NCBI GenBank assembly: GCA_025093555.1
Contig: JAIWNF010000008.1
Location: 868,001-932,000, forward strand
DNA from: Circinella umbellata
Taxonomy: Eukaryota > Mucoromycota > Mucoromycetes > Mucorales > Lichtheimiaceae
DNA length: 64,000 bases
Direction of reading: 5' to 3'
Positions 1 to 12,162 of the stretch are shown here, piece by piece. How positions within the stretch are numbered: position 1 is the stretch's first letter; each line of letters begins with the position of its first letter. The notes below the pieces were generated by a model that did not search any database, had not been told where the DNA came from, and worked only from the letters and a program-made list of their open reading frames with translations. The translations under genes were made by a program, and so were the position numbers.

Positions 1-13
1 AGAATTTTTTACA

Positions 14-1731
14 ATGTCATCGGCTCTTCGTCCTCTCCTTCCACGCTTTGGTGCGCGAGCAGCTGTCAGTGTATCAGCTCCTCGCGTTACCTCTCGAGTT
101 CCCATGGTCACTAACAACATTTATCGTGGCTATTCAACCAGCAGTGATACTAAAAAGTCGGGCAGCGGCACTTTATTATTCTTAGGTAATAACATAAAGT
201 AGATTGGAAAAGCTTTACATCAAAGGCTATTGTAGGGGGAAATGATTTTATGAACGAGAAAGTAAAGAGGTCTATGATGACGAATGTCTATTAAAAGCTA
301 ATTTCTATAAATAACATATAATAGGCTTGGCTGCATTGGGTGGTGCCGGTGGTTACTATTATCATAATTCTACCCAATCCATTAAGACTCCTTCTATTAC
401 TGAAGCAAAAACCAAAAGTATTGATTATAACCAAGTCTACAAAGACATTGCCGAACTTTTAGACGAGGATTCTGAGTATGTTTCATGTGATGCACACACG
501 CGTTCAATCTGTTTACAAAGCTTCATGGGAAAATAGTTCTTGTGTTTAATATGCGTCGTTCCTTAACTAATCAATATTTCTGCTTATAATCTAGTTATGA
601 TGATGGCTCTTATGGCCCCGTCCTTGTACGTCTTGCTTGGCACGCATCTGGTACCTATGACAAGGATACTAAGACTGGAGGTAGCAACGGTGCCACGATG
701 CGTATGTATTACTTTTGTAAAAAAAAAAAAAAAAAAAAAAGAAAGAAAGAAAAAAAAGGAAGGGAGAAAAGGGGGAGAGTATGTCCGTGTGTGTATGTGC
801 TGTATTTATTTTCTTCATTTTGGATTTATAATCGACAAGGACCAACGTATACATAATTTTTTTTATAAAATTAACAGGTTTCAAACCCGAATCCACTCAT
901 GGTGCCAACAATGGCCTGGTCATAGCACGCGACTTACTTGAAAAGATTCACGCAAAGTATCCCAATATTAGCTATGGTGATCTTTGGACTCTGGCCGGTG
1001 TTTGTGCAATTCAGGAATTGGTAACCCAACGATTTTTCTTTTCCATTACTTTGAAACTATTTTACTCACACACGTAACATAACACGCAAAAAAAAATTAT
1101 ATAGGGCGGTCCTACTATTCCATGGAGACCTGGCCGTCAAGATGCTCTTTCTGCTCAGGCATGTACACCTGATGGTCGCTTACCTGATGCTACAAAGAAA
1201 GAGGATCATGCTCGTCATATCTTTTACAGAATGGTAAATATATTTAGGTTACACAATCCCATGCCGAATCCCGGATTAAAGTAAAAATTTATTAATACAA
1301 AAGAGAAAACTCCACTTTATAATTGATATTTTTAGGGCTTCGACGATCAAGAAATTGTTGCCTTGCTGGGTGGTCACTCATTAGGTCGTTGCCATCCAGA
1401 TCGTAGCGGATTTGTTGGTCCATGGCAAGAAGCCCCTACCATGTTTACTAACGAGTATTATAAGGCCCTTGCTGAACGTAAATGGATTAAGAAGAATTTG
1501 GATAATGGTGGTTGGCAATATGTTGACAAGAACAACACGGATGTCATGATGTTACCTATCGAACTCGACATGTATCATGACAAGGGATTCAAGAAGTACT
1601 TTGACCTATATGCCAAGGATGAAAACAAGTTCTTTGAAGACTTTGCAAAAGCATTCAAAAAACTTATCGAATTGGGTGTTCCTTTCAAGGGTGATGAAAA
1701 GGTTTATGTCTTCCCAAAGACTACTGAATAA
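14..1731 (+). CDS. CCP1: Mitochondrial cytochrome c peroxidase
   Basis: Six exons join in phase to give 365 residues: 14-185, 325-475, 595-701, 878-1020, 1105-1233 and 1336-1731. The protein reduces H2O2 with electrons from cytochrome c in the mitochondrial intermembrane space. The first ~45 residues are rich in Arg/Ser/Ala, like a mitochondrial presequence, and are followed by a Gly/Leu/Ala stretch ([10 protein letters not shown]) that suits the membrane sorting segment. The distal heme pocket is intact ([12 protein letters not shown], with Arg, Trp and His). The proximal His lies in [12 protein letters not shown] and the radical Trp in SGFVGPWQ. At the position of the conserved proximal Asp (yeast Asp235, after MMLP) I read Glu (MMLPIELD), which is unusual. 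Length and exon phases match a complete class I peroxidase. The ATG is the first in frame, only 13 bases into the window, so the promoter is outside. Confidence 0.95.
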
Positions 1732-2775
1732 ATAAATGAATATATATCCATGTAATAATTGACACTTTTTTCTTTTCTGTTATCGATTGTTTCTCTTTTG
1801 TTTTCTATATATTACTTCATCTTCTCTCCCACAAAAAAAAGGAATATATATATAAATGTATAATAAAACATAAGCATGCTTTTTAGGAGCTAAAATATAT
1901 TTCAATATAGCTATCTACAAACATATGAAAAGAATAAGTCTTTATGTTTATTTTTTTTGATAGGGTGTACGTAATCCGAGTTAAAACTTACTATAGACAT
2001 AGTAGACTCGATTCTGCCATATATTAGTAAGTTGTGGCTGATATATACACTTCAGTCGCTGTACTATAGCTACTTTTGACTACCAGCGCTATATTATGAT
2101 AAAGTGATGTTTCTTGTTAAACCCAGTACACTTGTATTGAATAGGCTCCAAGCACTGTGCTGATATCTTATTTTTGATTTCAAAGTTAAATTACTCTAAT
2201 GTGACGAGACTCCTTCCTTACACTATATAAATAGAAAGTGTAAAAACGGCATGGACTTCGCCCCTCTCCCTAGTTTTAATTCACAATTATCACAGTACAT
2301 AATAACTTATCATACGCAAATTAAAAGGAGCGCGCTATATAAATACTATGGTATGAAAAAAAAACTTTTAAGGAGAAATCTTTCTTATTTATACTTCAAT
2401 TGATATGTAAATAAATAATAAGAAGGAAATGCATGACTGGGATGAGAGAATTAAAAATTTGATTGTGTGATACATCATGCAAGATATATATAGAAGAATG
2501 AATGTAATCACTGTTTATGACAGTCATTAGCTATGCTGAAATTAGAAAGAGTATAGCCTATTATTTAGAAAGCAATATACATGTAATATTAATTATTATT
2601 TATTTATAGTTATAATGATAATAGAAAAGTACTTTGACAAATATTGATTGCTTTTATAAAAAAAAATTTAAACATAACAATATAGTCAGAAGAATTACAA
2701 TTTGATTTGAGTACAAAAGTTGGATTAGAGACAACTAGATAGATTACTTTACGGAATTAAAACAAAACTGAAAAC
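1732..2775. other. Intergenic, AT-rich
   Basis: This spacer lies between CCP1 and the convergent seven-TM gene, so it holds both 3' regions. It consists of AT-rich low-complexity DNA with scattered T and AT runs. A TATA-like CTATATAAATAG near 2222 precedes a 50-codon ATG frame at 2251, but nothing recognisable is encoded there. I see no RNA gene. Confidence 0.6.
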
Positions 2776-3921
2776 TTATTGATTTCCATTAGTATTGTAA
2801 TAGCCATTAGCTGCTTGTTGTTGCACTTGCACAATTGGATATTGTTGATTAATTGGCTGTTGAGTAATAGGAAGCTGTACAATAATAGGCTGCTGATGCT
2901 GATACTGTCCTTGTTGAGAAAATTGGTGTTGTGGTATTTGCACAATTGGATACTGTTGTTGCTGATTCACTTGGGTGGAAGATCCTGTTACTGGTGGTGT
3001 TGTGAACATCTGTGCTGGCTGTGGTTGTGGATAATATTGTTGCTGCGGAGTTACAGGAACAAAAGTGAAAACTTGCTGCGGATTATTTGATGCTTGTTTA
3101 AATTGTGATGGCAAATATCGTGGAGAGACGTATAAGACGTAAATGAGGCCAAGAAGCCCGAAAAATGCTTGAAGTATAAAGCTAATCAATGTGGAGATCC
3201 ATCCACATGAAAACCCATTGCAAGTTCCGTACATATCTATTAATGCAGACGCTGTTCTGCCAACATTTACAATAACAAGAACAAAGACATAACCCCACAG
3301 AATGTTGATACATGGGCGTAGTTGTTTATAGGCAAGACTCAGCTCTATCACGATAAACACTACATAGCCCCAAACACCGAATTGGGTGAATCCTGCCAAA
3401 TCATATACTTGTGGATCGACAGTAGGCCCGGTATAAACATCAGTAAAACTCCAAGAGTTGGCAAATATTACACAGTAGGCAATGCTTATAATAGCAAAAA
3501 CAACCGTATATAGATAGGCAACATAGATAGTGTATATAGCATATTTGGCACGAGTAGGAAGCAGATTTGTAGTAATGTTATTGTTGTCGTTCGTAATTGT
3601 CCCTCCATGGTTGTCTTGTTGATTATTAGTCTTTGTGGCTTTAGTTATTAACGTTCGACAGATTTCAAAAAAAAGACAGTTTTGGAGAGGAATAAACATA
3701 TCGCTGAAAAACGCACGCGTCATGGAAGTCGCAAAACCTTCTGAACCAAACCTTGTAATGGCTGCAAGATATGTGGAGTATTGAATTAATATACATGCTG
3801 CGGCCAAAAATATAAAGATATAACGTCCATAATATTGTCGTGAACGCACAAGCTGCACCACAGAACCAACCACCAAGGAAGAACTAAGCGCAATAAAAAC
3901 TGAGGAGAACCCGATATCCAT
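2776..3921 (-). CDS. Seven-TM membrane protein with Q/P-rich cytoplasmic-type tail
   Basis: This is a single-exon frame of 381 residues that I do not recognise as a named family. Hydrophobic segments lie near residues 4-24, 33-57, 72-90, 128-155, 183-205, 210-232 and 243-272, which makes seven membrane spans plausible. A polar N/T-rich loop sits around residues 95-120. The last ~105 residues are Gln/Pro/Tyr-rich with repeated QQYPIVQ-type blocks (QQQQYPIVQIPQ, NQQYPIVQVQQQ). The arrangement resembles fungal membrane receptors or sensors with a disordered C-terminal tail, but that role is inference. The start is the first ATG after a T/GT-rich leader. The gene is convergent with CCP1. Confidence 0.7.
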   Translation of the reverse strand: MDIGFSSVFIALSSSLVVGSVVQLVRSRQYYGRYIFIFLAAACILIQYSTYLAAITRFGSEGFATSMTRAFFSDMFIPLQNCLFFEICRTLITKATKTNNQQDNHGGTITNDNNNITTNLLPTRAKYAIYTIYVAYLYTVVFAIISIAYCVIFANSWSFTDVYTGPTVDPQVYDLAGFTQFGVWGYVVFIVIELSLAYKQLRPCINILWGYVFVLVIVNVGRTASALIDMYGTCNGFSCGWISTLISFILQAFFGLLGLIYVLYVSPRYLPSQFKQASNNPQQVFTFVPVTPQQQYYPQPQPAQMFTTPPVTGSSTQVNQQQQYPIVQIPQHQFSQQGQYQHQQPIIVQLPITQQPINQQYPIVQVQQQAANGYYNTNGNQ

Positions 3922-6900
3922 ATTTCCGTTCTTTCTTTTTTTGTTGTCGTCTTGATCGTCAGCAGTATATTAATTGATTGTTGATCAAAATATACAATAG
4001 TATACCTTTTTTGTGTTTCTCAGAGGTAAAAAGAAAGGAAAGAGAAAATACAAAAAAGAAAGATAATCTGATTTAAATATGAAATGGGTAAAGAAGTGTT
4101 AAATATTATCTCACCAATAAACCGATCAAGTAGTATGCGAGGAATACTAAATCCAAGGTTTCACAAATCTTAATGTAACTTGTGGCTGTGTGATTCTTAA
4201 ATTTCCTTTACACTGTTCTGAATTATCTTAATTATATAGAGCTGTCGACAATAATATTAGTTTTTTTTTAGTTAAAAGAGAAGAAATATACAACCAAATG
4301 CTTATTGTAAAATATAAGAGACCCGCTGAACTAAGTATTACTACTATGTCGTGCTGTAAAAAAGAAAGCTTACTTATAAAAGCATCTTCGTTCTTTCACA
4401 AATCTGGATTACAGGAACACAAGAAAATAATCATTCCAGCTCCTCATGACTGGTTCTATTGGTTGTTTAAGTGTCTAAAACTGGTAATACTACTTTTACA
4501 AAAGTATGTGTACCACCTTTCTAACAGATCGATACACAATCCTTCATTATGGAATTACTGTTTGATCTTTTGTTTTTGATCAACTATAAAAAAAAGTCTA
4601 TTATTTCCTCAACAAAAAATATTATTTCAAGTATATCTTTAATTCACACTATTTTTGTATCTATTTTTTAGAAAAATACCGTTAAAGAAAAACAAGTTTA
4701 TCTGTAAAAATTCTTTTTAATATAACCAAAAAATATATTTCGAAATAGGTTGAACCTCATATCCAGTTCAGTGGTAGTTATGCCAAGCTGTAATTACTGC
4801 TAATGGTAGCAGGCGCACTATCATTGATTATTTCAATAAATGCACAATACTAGTTTTTTTTAATAATATAATAGCAATTAGCATCAGTTGTAATAAACTT
4901 ATGCTAAGATGAGCAAGAGATTATCAAATTTTAACAAGTATCACATGTAATTTTTGTGAGTTGGTGACTCCTTGTTGCGGAAATTGTGGGCTGGTAATAA
5001 AGGATGTGGTTGTGGTTGACCATTGCTGGTGGCGCAGCCATAAATGAATAATATGATGTTGTTGCTTCTGCTGTGATGCCACTGCTGCTCCAGTAGGAGT
5101 CTGTGTGTAATACTGCTGTGGTGACTGGTGATGATTTGGATGACACTCCAAGTCAATGCTTTTCAGAAGCGCTCACGGCATACTTAACACGAGTAAGGCC
5201 AGTGAGCTTTTCCATGACAGAACTCGATAATAGTAGCATTGACATGTTTTAAAGTCATAGCACCACCATCAGTGTCTCTAAAAATTACCTAAAAATCTTT
5301 ACACCAATAGTGATAATAAGAGAACAAATCTTTAAGCCAACCTTTACATTCTAATAAACGGAAAAAAATGAATAATACACATGAAATATATAATACCAAT
5401 ATAACAAGCATAATATATGCCCAACTATCGTATATTACAGATAGCAAACAATTATGAACTTGTTAATTAAATTACAAAGCGGTGGAGTATTGGCTTTAAT
5501 TGACAGATAAGTAGTGGATATTGCGCTATAGACAGTGCTTTTGATTCCGATATAAATAAAAACTCGGAAATGCCCAAAGTAAATAATGTATATATGCTTC
5601 AATAAATTACTAAACCATTTGATACGTCTATATTATTGCTGCTAGTTGCTTTTACTACATCACCCCAACTGTTGTAGGAGCCCAGATGAGAGTGGTCGTC
5701 AGACTCTGAAAAAAGGACGATATACAACTGAAATAACCATTGTATCAAAAAAAAAAAAAAGGTGTACTATCCTTGAGCTAATATCACCACTAGGTGCTCC
5801 TAACTGCATATATGCAACGAATATACTGTAGGTAAGTTGATAGACAAATAGCTAACAAAAAAGAGTTGCACGACTGTGGTATTTTTGTGCTCTTATTGCT
5901 TGAACTACTACCTGAGGTGCTCCAATAACATCAATTGCTAGCAGCGTACCTGAAATTCTCAGATTAAGCTCAGCAGAAGAGAAATCGTTTCTTTATATTT
6001 GTTGTTTTTTATATAGGCTACTTAGAATTGACTTTTTGTAAAGAAGAGGAACTAAAACAGTATATAATTACAAATAATAATAAGGGGCACAGAACGAAAA
6101 AAAATCTAGATGCTTAGAACAAGAGAAAAACAAACCATGATTTGTTCAAAGATTTTTCTCAGTCCACAAAAGTGGGGAGATTACGGTTGTATGCTTTACA
6201 ATTACTCTTATAAACATTGACCTTAAAGACTTGACAGCTAAAAATGTAGCATCTTATAAATGAGTCGTTATTTCTATCTTTGACAAATACGTCAATATCT
6301 ACTTTGATTATAATAAAAGCCTTTTTTTATTTATTTACAGAGCAAACTTGAATTTATATATAATATACAGCTTGTGAATACCACCCAAATAAATGTTCGT
6401 GATAACATAATAAGTAATGCATTAAAAAAACATACTATCAATTTTTTTATCAAGAATCCATTGAATCCAGCAAGAAACAATGGATTTTTTAACTACTACC
6501 ATCACGCGTGTTTGCTTATTAATAATCTTCCCGCACTTCAGTAATTTACAAACTCACCATAAATTTCTATGAATATAAGGTTTATTTGTAAAAATACGTA
6601 AAAAGAATGGTTTTCCAAATATAATGAGGTCTGCTTTTGTGTTTAATTTTATTGAATCACGTAGAATTTTATAACTTTATGCCTTATTATTTCTTCTTTA
6701 TCAAAAAGTGTTGTGTGACGAGCACATTTCTATCGTTGACGTTCTTTTTCTTTTTCTTGTTGACATGTGTAAGATATAATTACTTCTTCTTACTGCTTCT
6801 GACTATGATAATTTCGACCTTTAACCTTATTGTGTTGACTCCTGTGATACAAGGCTGTAGAAAGCCGACCTCTTAATTACATAATAAAACAAATCCACTA

Positions 6901-8290
6901 ATGATGTCTTTATAATTTAATATAATACACAATATTATTCATGGGTATCAACATTAATGCCACTCGCAACCACAACGGGAAGAACAAATCCGTAGTTTAA
7001 CAAAGACAAGAAAAAACTCACAACGTTGGATGAGTTCGTGAAATCGCTTTTTGGTACCCTAAGAATAAACTGACTACTAACAAGTTAAATACGTAGGAAT
7101 TAAATAAACTAATATGGCGACGATTTAATCCGCTAAACAACTAATTTCTATCTCTGCTTTACTCGTTCATAGACTGTTACTATCGCGACGTCTCTTACGG
7201 TGTAAATCCTGCATCTCTCTATATTATAAGTGCACAATTTATTTTTCTTTGTACAATAAAAGAATACATCACCAAAACCCACTTCTTTGTAAAATAGATT
7301 TTATCAATCGAACAGAAGATGTTTATTTTTATTAGAATTTATGACATTTTAAGTCGTAATAAGTTATACAATACCTTATAGGTAATACCTGTAAGAAAAA
7401 TGCTATAATAAATAATCATGCCGAAAGAAGTCATATATTTACAGATCGGCCTTGTTTTATTTTATTTTATAATGCTTCACTACTCTACAACATTCATTAG
7501 AAGAGAAGGATGATAAAATTATATTACTATTAACTATTACACATCACATACTACTTTCTGACTATTTAATTGTCGCCAATATTACAAATCCATGAATTTC
7601 GTAATTTAGAAGGTACTCTTATTATATACAGAACTGTAGAAAAAACTTCTACTGGTGTAACATTATAATGAGGCGTACCTACATAGCGTGGGACCAATAT
7701 AATTATGATGTCCGCTATATCAGTGACGATAGGGTAAACAAGGTTTAGTATATCGGTTGGACAGAAACCTTAGCAATAGAAGTCCAAGAAATATAAACAT
7801 AAATAGAAAAACGTTAGTCATTAGATCTCTCAGATTAAAAAGTAAGTTATATTTATTCAGTGTACTTCAATATTACATAAAAAGGGGGCAATTTCTGCCA
7901 TTCAAAAACACAAAATCATTTTATAAAAATTATATTTCAAAACCTTCTAATCTATTCTACTGCATTTTATTATTCCGTACTTCTTATCATGTTACCTCGT
8001 AAAATTCATGAATCATAAGTATACAATTATCGGTCCCTAGTTAAGTTTAAACGTCTTCAATCAACAAGGACAGTTATAGTAAGTATTTTGAATAATGGAC
8101 TTATTATTTACATTCAAAACATCTTGAAGTTAAAGATATATAATAACTTTGAAGTGGATCAACCTTCTATTAAAATAAAAGTGCTATTTTTTTTCTTCTA
8201 CTAGATGGTAGTACAAAAGTAACACAACCCAATTTTTAACAAAAATTACAAAAGATTACTTCTAATGAATAGAAGATCATTTGTTGTGAG
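3922..8290. other. Gene-poor AT-rich block with faint coding relics
   Basis: This is a long spacer of AT-rich DNA with no intact gene that I can support. Short coding-like stretches, broken by stops, occur on the minus strand at 4924-5290 (listed separately), 5780-5970 (for example LAIDVIGAPQVVVQAIRAQK) and 6945-7075 (for example YGFVLPVVVASGINVDTHE). No family could be assigned to the latter two. The frame at 4298-4579 lacks composition or motifs that would make it convincing. Confidence 0.5.
4924..5290 (-). pseudogene. Possible relic of a protein with a Q/P-rich tail
   Basis: On the minus strand, coding-like text is spread over shifting frames. It begins with RDTDGGAMTLKHVNATIIE, continues with VMEKLTGLTRVKYAVSASEK, meets a stop, and then reads PQQYYTQTPTGAAVASQQKQ. 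After a frame change it continues with YYSFMAAPPAMV. The Gln/Tyr/Pro-rich tail is similar in style to the tail of the seven-TM gene at 2776-3921, although the first part is not obviously related to it. The first block could come from an RRM-like domain, which is a guess. At least two frame disruptions and one stop argue for decay. Confidence 0.35.
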
Positions 8291-8363
8291 TGAGCAAGGT
8301 AGGGGTCGAACCTACGATCTCCTGATTCGTAGTCAGGCGCCTTATCCATTTGGCCACATGCCC
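8291..8363 (-). tRNA. tRNA-Arg (anticodon ACG)
   Basis: The reverse strand folds as a 73-nt cloverleaf. The D arm is GCC...GGC with the A-box-like TGGCCAAATGG. The anticodon stem-loop is CCTGA-CTACGAA-TCAGG, giving anticodon ACG (Arg, CGN). The T arm GTAGG-TTCGACC-CCTAC carries the B-box GGTTCGACCCC. No intron is present. The acceptor stem GGGCATG/CTTGCTC pairs with one G-T wobble and one T-T mismatch at position 6-67, so the gene may be slightly degraded. A T-run lies about 40 nt downstream on the transcribed strand. It stands alone in the AT-rich block, and its first 24 nt recur at 9704-9727. Confidence 0.85.
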
Positions 8364-8725
8364 GCTTGTTGTTTATACAATCAATAACTAAAACATAACA
8401 AATACATTAAATGTTTTATTACATAATACTGATAAATATTAATTAAATATTTTTTCTTTGAATTTATAATAATTTATAATAAAATATTATAATTCCGACA
8501 TAATACTTATATTTTCTCTACTAAATATTTCTGACAAATATATAAATTGATATATTATATATATAATAATAAGAAAAATCTACCCAAGTATATGAATTTA
8601 ATACTAGGAGAGCTTCTATAGCTAATATAGTAGCTTATAAAAATTTTCACTCTCCGAAGTATAATTAAAGTATTAAAGAGGGAAAAAAAAGATTAAGATA
8701 TAAAAGTATATTTTATACAAGGGAT

Positions 8726-9148
8726 TTGCTATGGACACCCCAGAAGTATACTATATTAGATAATTTTAACTCTTAGGGACACCCTACTTTTATATTTTTT
8801 CAAAATAAATAATAATCTAATATAATTACGTCATATCCAGCCATTTATATACTATATATACAGTTATTATCATTATATTTTATGAAACTTATAGTAGCAG
8901 TTCACCTTTTTATGAATAACATTTGATATTTCTTATCTTTTCTCACTATATCACCGTTATGTACACAAGTGGAAGCTGTAAATCATATGAAGATAAAACA
9001 AACAATGAATAATATATACTTTTAATAATGTATGTGAGTGGTCAAAGAAATAGTGATTAGTGTTGATAGCACTGGTATTTTAGTTTACATGGTCTAAGAA
9101 CCTGCTTGACAACTTTTCATTTATGGCATTATGGGGTGTCTGTGGCAA
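8726..9148. mobile_element. Short element with terminal inverted repeats (MITE-like), copy A
   Basis: The left end TTGCTATGGACACCCC (8726-8741) is matched by the reverse complement of the right end, TTGCCACAGACACCCC (9133-9148), with three differences. Weaker similarity extends about 5 bp further out. The interior is AT-rich and non-coding. A second, diverged copy of the whole unit lies at 38834-39228 in the same orientation, which establishes this as a dispersed repeat of ~0.4 kb. A non-autonomous DNA transposon is the simplest reading. No target-site duplication could be confirmed by eye. Confidence 0.65.
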
Positions 9149-9703
9149 CTCTCTGTATAGAATATAGAAGCTAATAATCAAAATTGAGGAATTTGTAAAA
9201 GTACAAGGAACAAGAGAGTAATATTCAAAACTCTAAGTAGAAGACTTTCTTTATATAATATCTTTCTAATAGATAAAAAGAGTTATTAAATGGGCTTTAT
9301 ATTACTACTCTATATAAAAATATAAGTAATAATATTCCTAATACAAAAGATAATGATATAAAAATAGAGAGTTTATTAAATGATACTAAAAATACAGTAT
9401 TTTATAACTATTGATATAAAATGTCCTTTTTGTTTTAAATCTAGATGTGCTTTTAATTTATTAATTTCCATAATAATAGTTCATTATAATATATATATCA
9501 TAGTTAGTAACAATATGCTTATTAGAATAAAGTCTTTACTATCCTCTTGAGCACAATAATGGTATATTTATGTTTATGTACGTATATATGATTATAAGAC
9601 TATAGAAGTTATTCCCAATATTATATATAGGCTCTTAATATTCTTTGTGTCTATATCTTCCATATAATCTGTAGTCTGCTTAAAAAGCAATATCCTTCTA
9701 ACA

Positions 9704-9727
9704 CCTTATCCATTTGGCCACATGCCC
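9704..9727 (-). repeat. 24-nt copy of the tRNA-Arg 5' end
   Basis: The 24 bases are identical to 8340-8363, the 5' end of the tRNA-Arg gene from its first base into the D loop. Similarity stops exactly at the tRNA 5' boundary on one side and in the D loop on the other. This is a tRNA-derived fragment rather than a gene, lying 1.3 kb from its likely source with the MITE-like element between them. Confidence 0.75.
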
Positions 9728-12162
9728 ATCTATTGAAATTATATATTTGATATAGTATCTGTGGCCACATTTATTATTTATGCTCACGTAATGCCGTGAT
9801 TGCTTAGACATAGTGTTAAGCCGGTAGAAATTTTTTGCTGGCGCCCCTTTTTCCGAATTACCTGCTCCCTTATTATTTTTGGTGGTTGATGTCGCTGTAA
9901 AAGAATTTTCTTCTTTGTTCGTTCTTTATACCATTGATATTTTTATGTAATTCTCGCTATAAATCATTGTTATTTTATTTTAATTCTTTCAATATTTTTT
10001 TCTCTTATTTCTACCTTTACGTTTACTTTATACACAACCCTATATATTTATCATCTTTCTATTTTCTGATGTCTTATTTTTACTTTTATTTTTACCTTTT
10101 TGTCGATTATACACATAACACGGAGCACCACATGTGTCCTTTTTGACACGGAGCATGTGAGATTTTCTGGCCTCGCCCACTTGAAGTTTAATGAAGAATT
10201 ATGTTGATGTGATTGGTCGCAGTGGTTGAATTTTATTCTCTTTGTCCGTTCATATTTATTTCTTATATTCCTTATATCTCGCCTGTCATCCTTTACCATT
10301 TTTATCGGATTTTGACTTTATTATGATTTCGTTATAATCGAACTTTTTTTCCCTATTCAATATTATTCTATTTTATCTTTTTCTTGTCATCACTGTTTTT
10401 TTTATAGTTTAACATTATTCTTTACCTATCATTTATTTCAAGCGTAGTAATTTTTATTTTATCTTTATCTATCTGAAAAAATTAGCCTGATTATATTGTT
10501 GCGTCCCGTTCAGATCGCATTTGATAAAATAAAAAGCAAATATAAAGAGTTCCAAATAAAAGACTCAATGAATAAAGAAAATTATATCAAATAACTTATT
10601 CAACAAAGAGAAAAGACGTTCGGGAAAAGAGGCTATTTCAATAAAATGAAATAACTGCTATCTTGTTATGAATAAAAAAAACCACCTTTTTTATACTAAT
10701 TATTTAAATAATCGACAGCATTTGATTGCTTTCTGTAAAAATAAAATAAAAGCAGAATCCAATCAAATGGTACAGCTGATATTTACACTATAATAAGATT
10801 TACGATTGAAACATGTGATAGTAACCAATAACAATAGTAATAATAAAGCTAAAGAAGACAATGTTGTTTATAATAAGAATAATACCAATACTACGTATTA
10901 CAATATATAATAAAAAAAATTGGATAGCGGTACGAACAGTACAATATAATGATATAAAATAGAGAAGAAATAATATACTACTTATGTTGTTATATTTGAA
11001 TAATAAAGTACATGAAATAGAATAGAGATTTGGGCTGTGGGAGCTTTTATACTGAGGAATTAATATTACGTCTGAATCCACAAAAAATAAATCTTATAAT
11101 GAGTTTAAGAGACTTTATGCTCAAAGAAAACTATTGCCAGGTCAATTAATAAATTGTTAAAAGACTATTATTTTACCTCTACTATAAAGCGTAGTTATCC
11201 TTTTTTTTCATTACTAAATATGACCGACACCTACACAATTTTCCAGATTCTTTCAAACGAGACAAGCTGATGAAAAGCTTGCTTTATGTATCAACCATTA
11301 TCTTGATTAGTGACCAAAATTTCTGTTCAACGCCTGTCTAAACTAGAATTTTATTATAAAGCATTCTTATTAGATTATAGTAAACTTCACGCAGCAAGTA
11401 AATATCGATTTTGATATATTTCACACTAACACAGCATGTTGTAATAATCAATGATCTATCTTAGATTTGCACGTGCAGTTGTATATCGAATAATAGCAAT
11501 CTTTATTGCCACCCTTATTCTGCCACTTTATAATGAGGTCAGTTTTTGATCGAAGCAAAAGGGGTTTTTATTTTATTCTTTTATGGATGAAATATATTTT
11601 AAAAATATACTCTTTTTCGTTTCTGTACTTATAATAGTTTACTGTATATTCTTCGTATGTGTATAAAAATAAATATACACAGACTGTGATTTTTTGTGCC
11701 TAATATCAACGGGTTAAGTTTGACTCGAATACTATTGAAGGTAAAAATAATGCTTCTTTTGAATTTTTTTATATAAAAAAAAGCACCGTGTAAGAAGAAC
11801 ATGTTGTATTTAGCAATATCTTTTTCATAACTCATCTCAGAATAGGTATATAATGTCAGATATAAAAAAAAATAGAGCCGATTGGGAAGCACAACAAATC
11901 AATAAACACTAAGTTTTTATAAGAGTTAGAATTAGAATTAGAAACGGCAATGTTGCTTTTTAATTATATGGTATAGAATATACAACTTTTTTTTTTTGAG
12001 TTATGTAACAATATGATATATATATATATATAATAAAATGTATGGGGTTATAAATGTGCAAGTGGAAATGTTATGTTTTGTTGTTGTTTGTTTTTAAGAG
12101 TATATATATATATATATATACTAAAGCTAAATAATTATGTACATGAAAAAAAGAATAACCAC

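Larger units (their letters stand above)
8364..12162. other. Gene-poor AT-rich block downstream of DUF2828 gene
   Basis: This block contains the inverted-repeat element at 8726-9148 and the tRNA 5' fragment at 9704-9727. Otherwise I see only AT-rich sequence with runs of alternating AT (for example 12017-12032 and 12101-12120). Open frames here are short and low-complexity (K/I/F/Y/N-rich) and carry no motif. I support no other gene. Confidence 0.55.

Noticed and set aside
597..941. 114-codon frame starting [14 protein letters not shown]
   Set aside because: It is CCP1 exon 3 read in the wrong frame, then through an intron with a poly-A tract.
2251..2403. 50-codon ATG frame (MDFAPLPSFNSQL...) downstream of a TATA-like box
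   Set aside because: No recognisable motif, ends in K/R/Y-rich low complexity; indistinguishable from chance.
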